From contig JADKGW010000001.1 in NCBI GenBank assembly GCA_016722075.1, positions 3,224,001 to 3,288,000 on the forward strand: a DNA stretch of 64,000 nucleotides. The letters are read 5' to 3'. Below, piece after piece: positions 41,609 through 49,175 of the stretch. The notes below the pieces were generated by a model that made no database searches, was not told the DNA's origin, and saw only the letters and a list, made by a program, of their open reading frames with translations. This DNA comes from Candidatus Kouleothrix ribensis. GTDB lineage: Bacteria; Chloroflexota; Chloroflexia; Chloroflexales; Roseiflexaceae. The first letter of the stretch is position 1; each line of letters starts with the position of its first letter. A program made the position numbers and the translations under genes.

Positions 41609-43420
41609 CTACCCGGTTGCCCGCAGTTGCGCGCGGAGTGCCTCGGTGGCGGCAGTATCGACGGCCGCGCCGCTGAGCACCACCCCATACTGTGCGCGCG
41701 CGCTCTCGGCGCTCACAAAGCCGTCGAGCACGTCGTCGAGCACGGCGGCCGGGTCGCGCAGCAGTGGGTCGCCGTAGCCGCCGCCGCACGGGCTGACAGT
41801 GCGCAGCGTGTCGCCCTCGCTGAACTTGTACGACGGGAACTTCGATGGCAGGTCGATTGGCGCGCCGCCGCCGGCCGGCAGCAGCGTCACCGCGCCGGGC
41901 GTGCCTGGGCGCCCGCCCGAGAAGCCCCACGGCGCGTACTTGTTGCCCTCGCCCTCGAGCGAGCCACGCCCATCCGAGAGGAAGCGCATGTCGCGCACCG
42001 AGCCAAGCCCGCCGCGCCACCGGCCGGGGCCGCCGCGATCCTCGAGCAGCTCGTAGCGCGTCACCTGCAGCGGGTAGTGCGCCTCGATATCCTCGATCGG
42101 GTTGTTGCGCGTGTTCGCGAACAGCGTATCGACCGCGTCCATGCCATCTTTGCCGTAGCGCCCGCCATAGCTGCCCTCGGTGATATCCATATACACCCAG
42201 TAGTTCTCGCCGATCAGGCCGCTGTAGGCCGCCACCTTCAGGTTGCCCACGCCGGCACTGACGTTCTTTGGCAACACCGGCGCGAGCGCCTTCATCAGCG
42301 TGCTGGCCACGATATTGCCGGGGCAGAAGCGCGCGATCACTGGCGCCGGGTAGATCGGGTTGGCTAAACAGCCCTTCGGCGCGACGATCGTGATCGGCCG
42401 GATCAGGCCGTCGTTCTGCGGCACATACTCCATCAGCGCCGAGTCGAGCAGCACCGAGCGCAGCGTCACGTACAGCGCGATGTCGACTGTGCCGATCAGC
42501 GGCATGTTGATCGGCCGGTCGTCGACCTGTGGCGCGGTGCCGGTCAGGTCGATCGTCATCTCGTCGCCGGCGATCGTCACCGTCACGGCGATCTTCAGAT
42601 CCTTGCGGCGCGGGCTGGGGTCATCCAGAAAGCCATCGATATGATCCTCGGCATAGTAGCTGCCGTCGGGCAGCCGCGCAATCGCCTGGCGCATCATGCG
42701 CTCGGAGTAGCGCATGAGCGCCTCGCTCGAGGCCAGCACGGTCTCGAGGCCATACTGCTTCACCAGCTCGAGGTAGCGCTCGGCGCCCAGCCAGCATGCC
42801 GCCACCTGGGCCTCGATGTCGCCCACCACCATCTCGGGGCTGCGAATGTTCTGCCGCAGGATGCGCCAGACCTGCTCGTTGCGCCGGCCGCCCTCATACA
42901 GCTTGATCGCCTTGAACTGCAGGCCCTCGGCGTAGGCATCCACCGCATCGACGATCCCGCAGCTGCCGGGCGTCAGCGCGCCCAGGTCGAGGTGGTGCGC
43001 GGTGGTGAACGAGAAGCCGATCAGCTCGCCATCCAGGAAGATCGGCACGCCAATGCCGATATCCGGGCCGTGCGAGGCGCCGTAGTAGGCGTGGTTATGC
43101 ATGATCACATCGCCGGGGAAGAACTCGTCGCCAACCTCCTCCATGGCGCGCACAACGCCGCGCATGTAGCCGGGGATGGGGCCGAGCTGCAGCGGCGTGC
43201 TGATCGGGCACTCGCACAGCTGGCGGCACATCGAGTCGAGCAGCGCCGCGCCGAAGTCTTCGGACTCGCGGATGATGCTGGAGTACGACATGCGCGCGAG
43301 CTTGTGGCCCATCTCGAGCCCGATGTTCTCGAGCGCGCCGGCCACCACCTGCGCGGTCACCAGGTCGATCTGCGGCAGCTCGACGCCACGCGCCAGCAGG
43401 CTATCCTTTGGCATTGGCAT
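41609..43420 (-). CDS. hyuB: Hydantoinase B / oxoprolinase family subunit
   Basis: A 603-residue protein of the HyuB family, partner of HyuA in ATP-dependent N-methylhydantoinase or 5-oxoprolinase-type amidohydrolases. Family marks include SIIRESEDFGAALLD, PGDVIMHNHAYYGASHGPDIG, FTTAHHLDLG, LTGTAPQVDDRPINMP and YGGRYGKDGMDAV. The start is set at the ATG at 43420 because AGGAG lies nine bases upstream and the protein then begins at its usual point. It is downstream of hyuA in the same direction with a family A element between. Which ring is the substrate (hydantoin, N-methylhydantoin, oxoproline) cannot be settled from sequence. Confidence 0.92.
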   Translation of the reverse strand: MPMPKDSLLARGVELPQIDLVTAQVVAGALENIGLEMGHKLARMSYSSIIRESEDFGAALLDSMCRQLCECPISTPLQLGPIPGYMRGVVRAMEEVGDEFFPGDVIMHNHAYYGASHGPDIGIGVPIFLDGELIGFSFTTAHHLDLGALTPGSCGIVDAVDAYAEGLQFKAIKLYEGGRRNEQVWRILRQNIRSPEMVVGDIEAQVAACWLGAERYLELVKQYGLETVLASSEALMRYSERMMRQAIARLPDGSYYAEDHIDGFLDDPSPRRKDLKIAVTVTIAGDEMTIDLTGTAPQVDDRPINMPLIGTVDIALYVTLRSVLLDSALMEYVPQNDGLIRPITIVAPKGCLANPIYPAPVIARFCPGNIVASTLMKALAPVLPKNVSAGVGNLKVAAYSGLIGENYWVYMDITEGSYGGRYGKDGMDAVDTLFANTRNNPIEDIEAHYPLQVTRYELLEDRGGPGRWRGGLGSVRDMRFLSDGRGSLEGEGNKYAPWGFSGGRPGTPGAVTLLPAGGGAPIDLPSKFPSYKFSEGDTLRTVSPCGGGYGDPLLRDPAAVLDDVLDGFVSAESARAQYGVVLSGAAVDTAATEALRAQLRATG

Positions 43421-43509
43421 AGCTTTTTTCTCCTTTTTCTCTGGTGTGGCGGGCTGCGTGCGCCACACACGATTTTTTGCTATTAGAACTTTCGCTTGCG
43501 CGTTTTTTT

Positions 43510-43613
43510 GCCTGCGGCAGCATGGTGCTTAATCAGTTTTGTGTACGGTTTTTCCGCTCGTAGCGCGGGAAAACCGTACACATGAAAAAATAAAGTACCG
43601 CTCTGCCGCAGGC
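43510..43613. repeat. Family A nested foldback element, best-preserved type
   Basis: Left arm GCCTGCGGCAGCATGGTGCTT (43510-43530), central 18-bp stem TGTGTACGGTTTTTCCGC (43540-43557) with 43565-43582 and one wobble, right arm AAGTACCGCTCTGCCGCAGGC (43593-43613). A further weak outer pair (CTTTCGCTTG left, CAGCGAAA right) extends the foldback. It lies between hyuA stop and hyuB start. Confidence 0.9.
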
Positions 43614-43684
43614 TCAAGCCACCAGCGAAATTTCTCCCCCCGCCCCTGGTTTAGGGGCGACGCGAGGGGGTGGGGTGTACCACG

Positions 43685-45796
43685 CTATGCCATAGCAGCG
43701 GCCACCTGGCCGGCAGCCAGCGGCTGCGCCGCGCCCACCTGGATCAGCAGGCTACCGCTGGCATCGACGGTCGCGACGCTGTCGGGCGGCAGCACAGTGG
43801 TCGAGTCTTTCTGGAAGATCACCGCCGGCCCGGCCACGCTCGCCCCGGCCGGCAGCCGGTCGCGCCGGTAGAAGGTCGTCGGCATCTGCTGCAGCTCGCC
43901 GCCCTGCGCGAAGTAGCTCGCGCCCAGCTTCAGCACCGCATCGTTCACGCTGCCTGCGGCCGGGACGCTGGTGTGCTGGAGTTTGGGCAGCGCGCCCACG
44001 CCAACCACGCGTAGATTCACCAGCTCGATCGGGTTGCTGTGGAAGGCATGGCCATACTCGCTGGCGTGGATCTCGTGGAAGCTCTGCCAGACCTGCTCGA
44101 GTGCAGCGTCATCGAGCGTGCCGGCCGGGATATTCACGCGCAGCTCGTAGCCCTGCCCGACATAGCGGCAGTCGGCCATGCGCAGCACGCCAACCTGCGC
44201 GGGCGCCAGGCCGTCGGCCAGCAGCTGCGCGCGCACACTCTGCTCGAGCGTAGCCAGGTCGGCGTTCAGCCGCGCGAGATCGGGCGCGGTGTTGAGCATG
44301 AACTGATTCTTGATCTGGTCGTACTTGAGGTCGGTGGTCAGCAGGCCCAGCGCCGAGGTAATGCCGGGGAACGGCGGGATGATCACCTCGGGGATGCCCA
44401 GCGTGCGCGCCACATCAACCGCGTGCAGCGGGCCGGCGCCGCCGAACGCCACCAGCGCGAAGGCGCGCGGGTCGTGGCCCTTCTGCACCGTGCGCGAGCG
44501 GATGGCGTTGGCCATGTTGTGATTGATGATCGTCAGCACCGCCGCCGCCGCCGCCGGCGCGTCCATGCCGAGCTGTTCGGCCAGTCCGGCCAGCACCGCC
44601 TGGGCCTGCGCCGGCAGCAGTGGCATCTCGCCGCCCAGAAAGAACTCGGGGTCGAGCCGGCCCAACACCATGTTCGCGTCAGTCACGGTTGGCTCGCTGC
44701 CGCCCTTACCATAGCAGGCCGGGCCAGGCTGCGCGCCGGCACTGCGCGGGCCGACGCGGAAGGCGCCGCCGGCATCGACATAGGCGATCGAGCCGCCGCC
44801 CGCGCCGATCGTATGTACGTCGATCGTCGGCACCATCACTGGAAAACCGGCGATCCAGGTGTCGCGCGCGCTGGCCTCAACGAAGCCGCGCGGCGTCACA
44901 ATCCCGATATCGGCGCTGGTGCCGCCAACATCGAAGGTGATCAGCCGCTCGCGGCCGGCCAGCCGGCCGGCCCAGGCGCCCCCCAGCACCCCGGCGGCCG
45001 GGCCGCTGAGCAGCAGCGTCACCGGCTTGGCGGCCGACATCTCGGCGGTAGCGACACCACCGTTCGAGCGCATGAGGTGCGGCGACACGCCCACGCCGGC
45101 TTTGCGCAGGCGTGCCACCAGGTTGTGAACGTAGCTCTGCACCTTCGGGCCAACGAACGCATTGATCGCGGCGGTAGTGAACCGCTCGAACTCGCGGAAT
45201 TGCGGGAAGATACTGGCCGAGGTGCTGACGAACGCCTCGGGGTACTCCTCGCCGATAATCGCGCGCACGCGCTCTTCGTGGGTATCGTTGACATACGAGA
45301 ACAGCAGGCACACGGCGATACTCGCCACGCCAGCCTGCTTCAGCTCGCGCACCACCTGGCGCACCTCGTCCTCGTCCAGCGGCGTCAGCACCTGGCCGCG
45401 CGGCCCCAGCCGCTCGGTCACTACCTTGCGGTAGCGGCGCTGCACCAGCGGCCGATCCTGCCACGGAATCTCCTGCATGATCGAGTAGTGCAGCGGGCGC
45501 TGGTGCCGGCCAATATGGATGATGTCGCGATAGCCCTTGTTGGTAATCAGCCCGACCGTCGCGCCCTTGTGCTCGAGCAGCGCGTTGGTGGCGATCGTCG
45601 TGCCGTGTAGCAGCTGGTCGATCGCGTCAGGCGCGACACCAGCCTGCGCGCACAGCTCGAGCACGCCCTGAACCATGCCGATCGACGGATCGACAGTGGT
45701 AGTGGGCACTTTGTGCGTCCAGATCGCGCCGCGCGCCACATCGGCCAGGATCAGGTCGGTGAAGGTTCCGCCAATGTCGACGCCAATTAGTTTCAT
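43685..45796 (-). CDS. hyuA: Hydantoinase A / oxoprolinase family ATPase subunit
   Basis: A 703-residue protein of the ASKHA-fold HyuA family. The N-terminal ATP motif is GVDIGGTFTDLI (residues 5-16), with HGTTIATNALLEHKGA, the Hydantoinase_A region SNGGVATAEMSAAKPV, SGPAAGVLGGAW, FDVGGTSADIG and TIGAGGGSIAYVD. The length is normal. With HyuB it forms an ATP-dependent ring-opening enzyme; creatinine-derived N-methylhydantoin and hydantoins are known substrates. GAGGAGAACC precedes the ATG at 45796. It heads the racemase/HyuB/HyuA part of the cluster. Confidence 0.94.
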   Translation of the reverse strand: MKLIGVDIGGTFTDLILADVARGAIWTHKVPTTTVDPSIGMVQGVLELCAQAGVAPDAIDQLLHGTTIATNALLEHKGATVGLITNKGYRDIIHIGRHQRPLHYSIMQEIPWQDRPLVQRRYRKVVTERLGPRGQVLTPLDEDEVRQVVRELKQAGVASIAVCLLFSYVNDTHEERVRAIIGEEYPEAFVSTSASIFPQFREFERFTTAAINAFVGPKVQSYVHNLVARLRKAGVGVSPHLMRSNGGVATAEMSAAKPVTLLLSGPAAGVLGGAWAGRLAGRERLITFDVGGTSADIGIVTPRGFVEASARDTWIAGFPVMVPTIDVHTIGAGGGSIAYVDAGGAFRVGPRSAGAQPGPACYGKGGSEPTVTDANMVLGRLDPEFFLGGEMPLLPAQAQAVLAGLAEQLGMDAPAAAAAVLTIINHNMANAIRSRTVQKGHDPRAFALVAFGGAGPLHAVDVARTLGIPEVIIPPFPGITSALGLLTTDLKYDQIKNQFMLNTAPDLARLNADLATLEQSVRAQLLADGLAPAQVGVLRMADCRYVGQGYELRVNIPAGTLDDAALEQVWQSFHEIHASEYGHAFHSNPIELVNLRVVGVGALPKLQHTSVPAAGSVNDAVLKLGASYFAQGGELQQMPTTFYRRDRLPAGASVAGPAVIFQKDSTTVLPPDSVATVDASGSLLIQVGAAQPLAAGQVAAAMA

Positions 45797-45817
45797 GGTT
45801 CTCCTCTTCTTCTAAAT

Positions 45818-45952
45818 TGCTCGCAGGGTTGCTCTGCGAGCAAACCTGCGAGCAACAGTTTTTCGTCGTGCGTTTTTGTGCTCTACAAGCGCAAAAACGC
45901 ACGACAATGAAGGAAAGTAGCTTGCCGTCGCAGGCGCACATGCTGCCGCAGT
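45818..45952. repeat. Family A-type element with an extra hairpin
   Basis: An 11-bp hairpin TTGCTCGCAGG/CCTGCGAGCAA (45818-45828 with 45845-45855) is followed by a 17-bp stem GTCGTGCGTTTTTGTGC (45865-45881 with 45889-45905, one wobble). The right side carries GCACATGCTGCCGCAG. It lies between the LLM oxidoreductase stop and hyuA start. Confidence 0.75.
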
Positions 45953-45983
45953 GAACAGGCGTGGGGCGCCAGCCCCACACAGG

Positions 45984-46955
45984 CTAGCGCAGCGCGATCA
46001 GATCGATCGCGTGGCGCAGATCGCCCAGCGGAAACAGGATCGGCAGGCCCACCCCGGCGGCGCGGTAGTCGTCGATCCGCGCGCGGCACTCGTCGGGCGT
46101 GCCGGCGACTGTGACGGCACGCACCATGTCGTCGGTCACGTAGGGCAGCCCGGCCGCGATCCCGCCATCGGCCACTGCCGCGCGCACCCGCGCGAGCAGC
46201 TCGTCGGCGAAGCCCATCTCGGCCGCGATATTCGGCATACGGGTCATATACATTGCCACAAACGGCCGCGCTGCATCACGCGCCAGCTTGCCGTCGGGGT
46301 GTGCCGAGGTAATCAGCGCCATCGACACGTCGATCGCGGCCACGTCGCGGCCGGCGCGGGCTGCGCCGGCTGCGATCCGCTCACCGGCGCGGCGCACATA
46401 GGCCGGCGGCAGGAAGCCGTTCAGCATCACGCCATCGGCGATCTCGCCGGCCAGCTCAAGCGCCTTCGGGCCAGTGACGCCCAGATGCACAGGGATGGCG
46501 CTGCGCGTCGGCTCGAACTCGAGCTGCGCACCGGCCACTTGCACCGTCGCGCCGGCATACTGCACCGGGCCGCCGCGCAGCAGCAGCCGTAGCACAGCAA
46601 CATACTCGCGCAGGCGGGTGAGCGGCCGATCGAAGCTATGGCCCTGCGCGGCCAGCACCAGCGGCGAGCCTGGCCCCAGCCCGGCAATCGCCCGCCCTCC
46701 GCTGGCCTCGTCGAGCGTCGCGAAGCTGATCGCATTCAGCACCGGGCCGCGCGTAAACACATTCACAATCCCGGTGCCAATGCCGATCCGCTCGGTGCGC
46801 GCGGCAATCGCCCCGGCCGGCACAAAGCCATCGCGGGTGATGCGCGTCTCGGCAATCCACACCGACTCGCAGCCGGCGGCCTCGGCCTGCTGGGCCAGCT
46901 CGACCATCTCGGGCACGCGCGGCGCCCCCAGGAATGCCAGGCCATAGCGCCCCAT
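45984..46955 (-). CDS. LLM-class flavin/F420-dependent oxidoreductase
   Basis: A 323-residue luciferase-like monooxygenase-fold protein. The opening YGLAFLGAPRVPEMVELAQQAEAAGCESVWIAET, then GIGTGIVNVFTRGP, GRAIAGLGPGSP and VPVHLGVTGPKALELAGEIADGVMLN (IPVHLG here) are features of the F420-type branch related to methylene-tetrahydromethanopterin reductase. Whether FMN or F420 is used is not visible. It follows the direction of the hydantoinase genes and may oxidise a related ring compound, but that is inference. AGGGGGC lies upstream of the ATG at 46955. Confidence 0.9.
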   Translation of the reverse strand: MGRYGLAFLGAPRVPEMVELAQQAEAAGCESVWIAETRITRDGFVPAGAIAARTERIGIGTGIVNVFTRGPVLNAISFATLDEASGGRAIAGLGPGSPLVLAAQGHSFDRPLTRLREYVAVLRLLLRGGPVQYAGATVQVAGAQLEFEPTRSAIPVHLGVTGPKALELAGEIADGVMLNGFLPPAYVRRAGERIAAGAARAGRDVAAIDVSMALITSAHPDGKLARDAARPFVAMYMTRMPNIAAEMGFADELLARVRAAVADGGIAAGLPYVTDDMVRAVTVAGTPDECRARIDDYRAAGVGLPILFPLGDLRHAIDLIALR

Positions 46956-47057
46956 GGGCAGCCCCCTGTTGTATCATCCGCCGCGCGGCGATTATCGACG
47001 TGCGGCATCGCGATCCGGCGGTGTCGTCGCGCGCGGTGTCGTTCGGCGGTGTCGTTG

Positions 47058-47164
47058 GTAGGGGCGAAGCAGTTGCCCGAATCGATCGGACCAAGACCGA
47101 TCGGGCCTACACATCTATAAATTTGCGCCACATCGATCTATGACGGCAACAGCTTCGCCCCTAC
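47058..47164. mobile_element. 107-bp MITE-like element with 20-bp terminal inverted repeats
   Basis: GTAGGGGCGAAGCAGTTGCC at 47058-47077 is the complement of 47145-47164 with a single mismatch. The interior has a small hairpin GATCGG/CCGATC and no frame. No clear target duplication is seen. Confidence 0.65.
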
Positions 47165-47223
47165 TACAACGTTGACCCACGATGCGATCAATCGGCGCGT
47201 GATCGCGTTGATACGCGATGCAG

Positions 47224-47925
47224 TTACAATCCCACCGCCCGCATCAGCACGTTCGGCAGCGCATACGCCAGCACAAAGCCGAACGCGACTGCCATGGTGG
47301 CGTGTGCGCCCAGGCCACACTGTAGCCGCACCAGCCGCAGCAGCCGCCCGATCGCGAAGGCCAGCGCCGGGATGGCCGGCACCAGCAGCAGGTCGGGCCA
47401 CAGCGCCGCGCGCCCCGCCAGCAGCAGCGCAACAGCGGCAAATGCCAACAGCGCCGGGGCATACACCAGCGGCGCGCGCGGGCCGGGCAGCAGGCCATAC
47501 AGCGCGGTGGCCTGCAGCAGCAACGGCAGCACTAGCACCAGGCCGGCCCAGCCAGGGCGGCTGTGCTGCGCCGCGCTGGCCGCCACACATGCCAGCGCGA
47601 TCGTCAGGCCGGCCAGCTCGCGGCGCGGGCTACGATCATCCTCGGGGCGACCCTGCGTGCCGGCACCATAGGCGTACAGCACGCCGATCGCCAGCAGCAG
47701 CTGGTACACCGTCGGCAGCGCCAGCAGCAGCACCAGCGCGCCGGGGCCTTGTGGGCTGGCGCTGGCCGGCACCAGCGCGCGGATGAGCGCCTCGGCCACA
47801 CTGCTCAGTGCCACCACTGCGCGCGGCACCTGCACCAGCAAGCCGGCCGCCAGCACTCCCAGCGCGGCGGCGTTCAGCAGCCCGTGGTTGCGGCTCGTCA
47901 ACGGTTGTGCGCGCAGAAGGGCCAT
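47224..47925 (-). CDS. Membrane protein of unknown function
   Basis: A 233-residue, strongly hydrophobic protein with about seven predicted helices (for example LLNAAALGVLAAGLLVQV, ALVLLLALPTVYQLLLAIGV, LAGLTIALACVAAS, LVLVLPLLLQATALYGLL, LLAFAAVALLLAGRAAL). There is no motif I can name. The start at 47925 is chosen because GGAGGAGG lies just upstream. It sits between the LLM oxidoreductase and the ECF T component on the same strand and may be an accessory membrane part of that transporter. Confidence 0.65.
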   Translation of the reverse strand: MALLRAQPLTSRNHGLLNAAALGVLAAGLLVQVPRAVVALSSVAEALIRALVPASASPQGPGALVLLLALPTVYQLLLAIGVLYAYGAGTQGRPEDDRSPRRELAGLTIALACVAASAAQHSRPGWAGLVLVLPLLLQATALYGLLPGPRAPLVYAPALLAFAAVALLLAGRAALWPDLLLVPAIPALAFAIGRLLRLVRLQCGLGAHATMAVAFGFVLAYALPNVLMRAVGL

Positions 47926-47956
47926 CACATCCTCCTCCTTTCGGAGTAACGGCAGC

Positions 47957-48062
47957 TTTACCACGAAGATAGAAAGACACGAAGGTTGCACGAAGCAAAG
48001 TGATTTGACCGAGGTACCATACAGCGTCTTCGTGTACTGCGTCCCTTCGTCCCTTCGTGGTT
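47957..48062. repeat. CACGAAG-type foldback repeat
   Basis: TACCACGAAG and ACACGAAGG on the left are mirrored by CCTTCGT and CTTCGTGGTTA on the right, enclosing about 60 bases without coding potential. Such CACGAAG words are frequent dispersed repeats; nothing more can be said. Confidence 0.45.
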
Positions 48063-48079
48063 AGTTGAAAGCACTGTTG

Positions 48080-48925
48080 CTAGAAGAACGTATTCGGCGC
48101 GAACACACCCGTAATCCGCAGCACGATCGCGATCAGCAGCGCGGCGACCCAGAACACGATCAGCGCCCAGTCGAGCGGCCGCAGCCGGATGTCGCGGAAC
48201 AGCACTCGCTCGACGCCGGTTTCATCGGGGAAGCTGAAGCCGCGCAGCTCCATGCTCAGCGCGATATTCTGGCTGCGATGCAGCGCGCCCAGGCCCAGCG
48301 GGATGGCCGAGATGCTCATGCCGCGCGCCAGCCGCACCGGATTCATGCCGCTTAGCAGGTCGCAGCCACGCGCCTGCAGCGCCTCGCGGATGGTGACGTA
48401 CTCTTCCTGCAGCAGCGGGTAAAAGCGCATGCCGAACGCAAACATAAACGCGCCCTTGTAGGGCAGCCCGGCGCGATACATCGACAAGCCCCAGGCGAAC
48501 GGCTCGGTGGTGAACGAGAACAGCAGGAAGCAGATGCCCATGGCCGCGATCCGGAAGCCGATCTCGAGCCCGCGCACCAGCCCGGCCCGCGAGGCCGCGC
48601 CTAGCACCGCTACGTCTGGCCCGGCAAAGCATGGGCACGCGTTCAGAAAGAAGGTGTGCGCGAAGGCAATGCCCAGAATGATCGGCACCAGGTACACCAG
48701 AAAGATCGCATACTGCTTCGGGCTGATCCGCGCCACCAGCCAGATCACCGCGATGATCGCCACGCACATGATCAGCGGCGTCGGGATGGGCACGCCGGCG
48801 ATCAGCACCGGCGAGGGCAGCAGGAACGCCAGCACCAGGTACGAGATCGTGAATACCAGCTTGGTGCGCGGGTCGAGCCGGTGCAGCCAGGTTTCGTAGC
48901 CCGAGTACGAGTAGATGCCGCTCAT
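48080..48925 (-). CDS. ecfT: ECF transporter transmembrane (T) component, second system
   Basis: A 281-residue CbiQ/EcfT-family membrane protein. It has the opening YETWLHRLDPRTKLVFTISY, several helices, and both Arg-containing coupling motifs: REALQARGCDL and ALSMELRGFSFP. It would anchor the fused ATPase encoded just upstream and the candidate S component. The Shine-Dalgarno match at the ATG 48925 is weak. A family A element and 250 bases separate it from the ATPase gene. Confidence 0.92.
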   Translation of the reverse strand: MSGIYSYSGYETWLHRLDPRTKLVFTISYLVLAFLLPSPVLIAGVPIPTPLIMCVAIIAVIWLVARISPKQYAIFLVYLVPIILGIAFAHTFFLNACPCFAGPDVAVLGAASRAGLVRGLEIGFRIAAMGICFLLFSFTTEPFAWGLSMYRAGLPYKGAFMFAFGMRFYPLLQEEYVTIREALQARGCDLLSGMNPVRLARGMSISAIPLGLGALHRSQNIALSMELRGFSFPDETGVERVLFRDIRLRPLDWALIVFWVAALLIAIVLRITGVFAPNTFF

Positions 48926-49021
48926 AGAGCAATCCTATCGGATTCATAGTGGGAGAGGGGTTTTCTTTGGGGCGGCGCCCCCCAGGCCCCCGCTCTTGGG
49001 CTTTCGCTTGCGCGTTTTTTC

Positions 49022-49126
49022 GCCTGCGGCAGCATGGTACTTTCCCATCTTTTGTGTGCGGTTTTGCCGCGCTCCGCGCGGCAAAACCGCACACAGACAA
49101 GCATCACGTACCGCTCTGCCGCAGGC
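49022..49126. repeat. Family A nested foldback element, 20-bp perfect stem
   Basis: Left arm GCCTGCGGCAGCATGGTACTT (49022-49042), central perfect stem TGTGTGCGGTTTTGCCGCGC (49053-49072) with loop TCC and complement 49076-49095, right arm GTACCGCTCTGCCGCAGGC (49108-49126). Outside these, CTTTCGCTTGCGC and GCGCAAGC/GCGAAAG extend the foldback to about 49001-49147. This is the reference copy. Confidence 0.92.
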
Positions 49127-49175
49127 GCAAGCCGCCGACAGCGAAAGTCCTGTATTTGTCGCTCACATCGGATCG

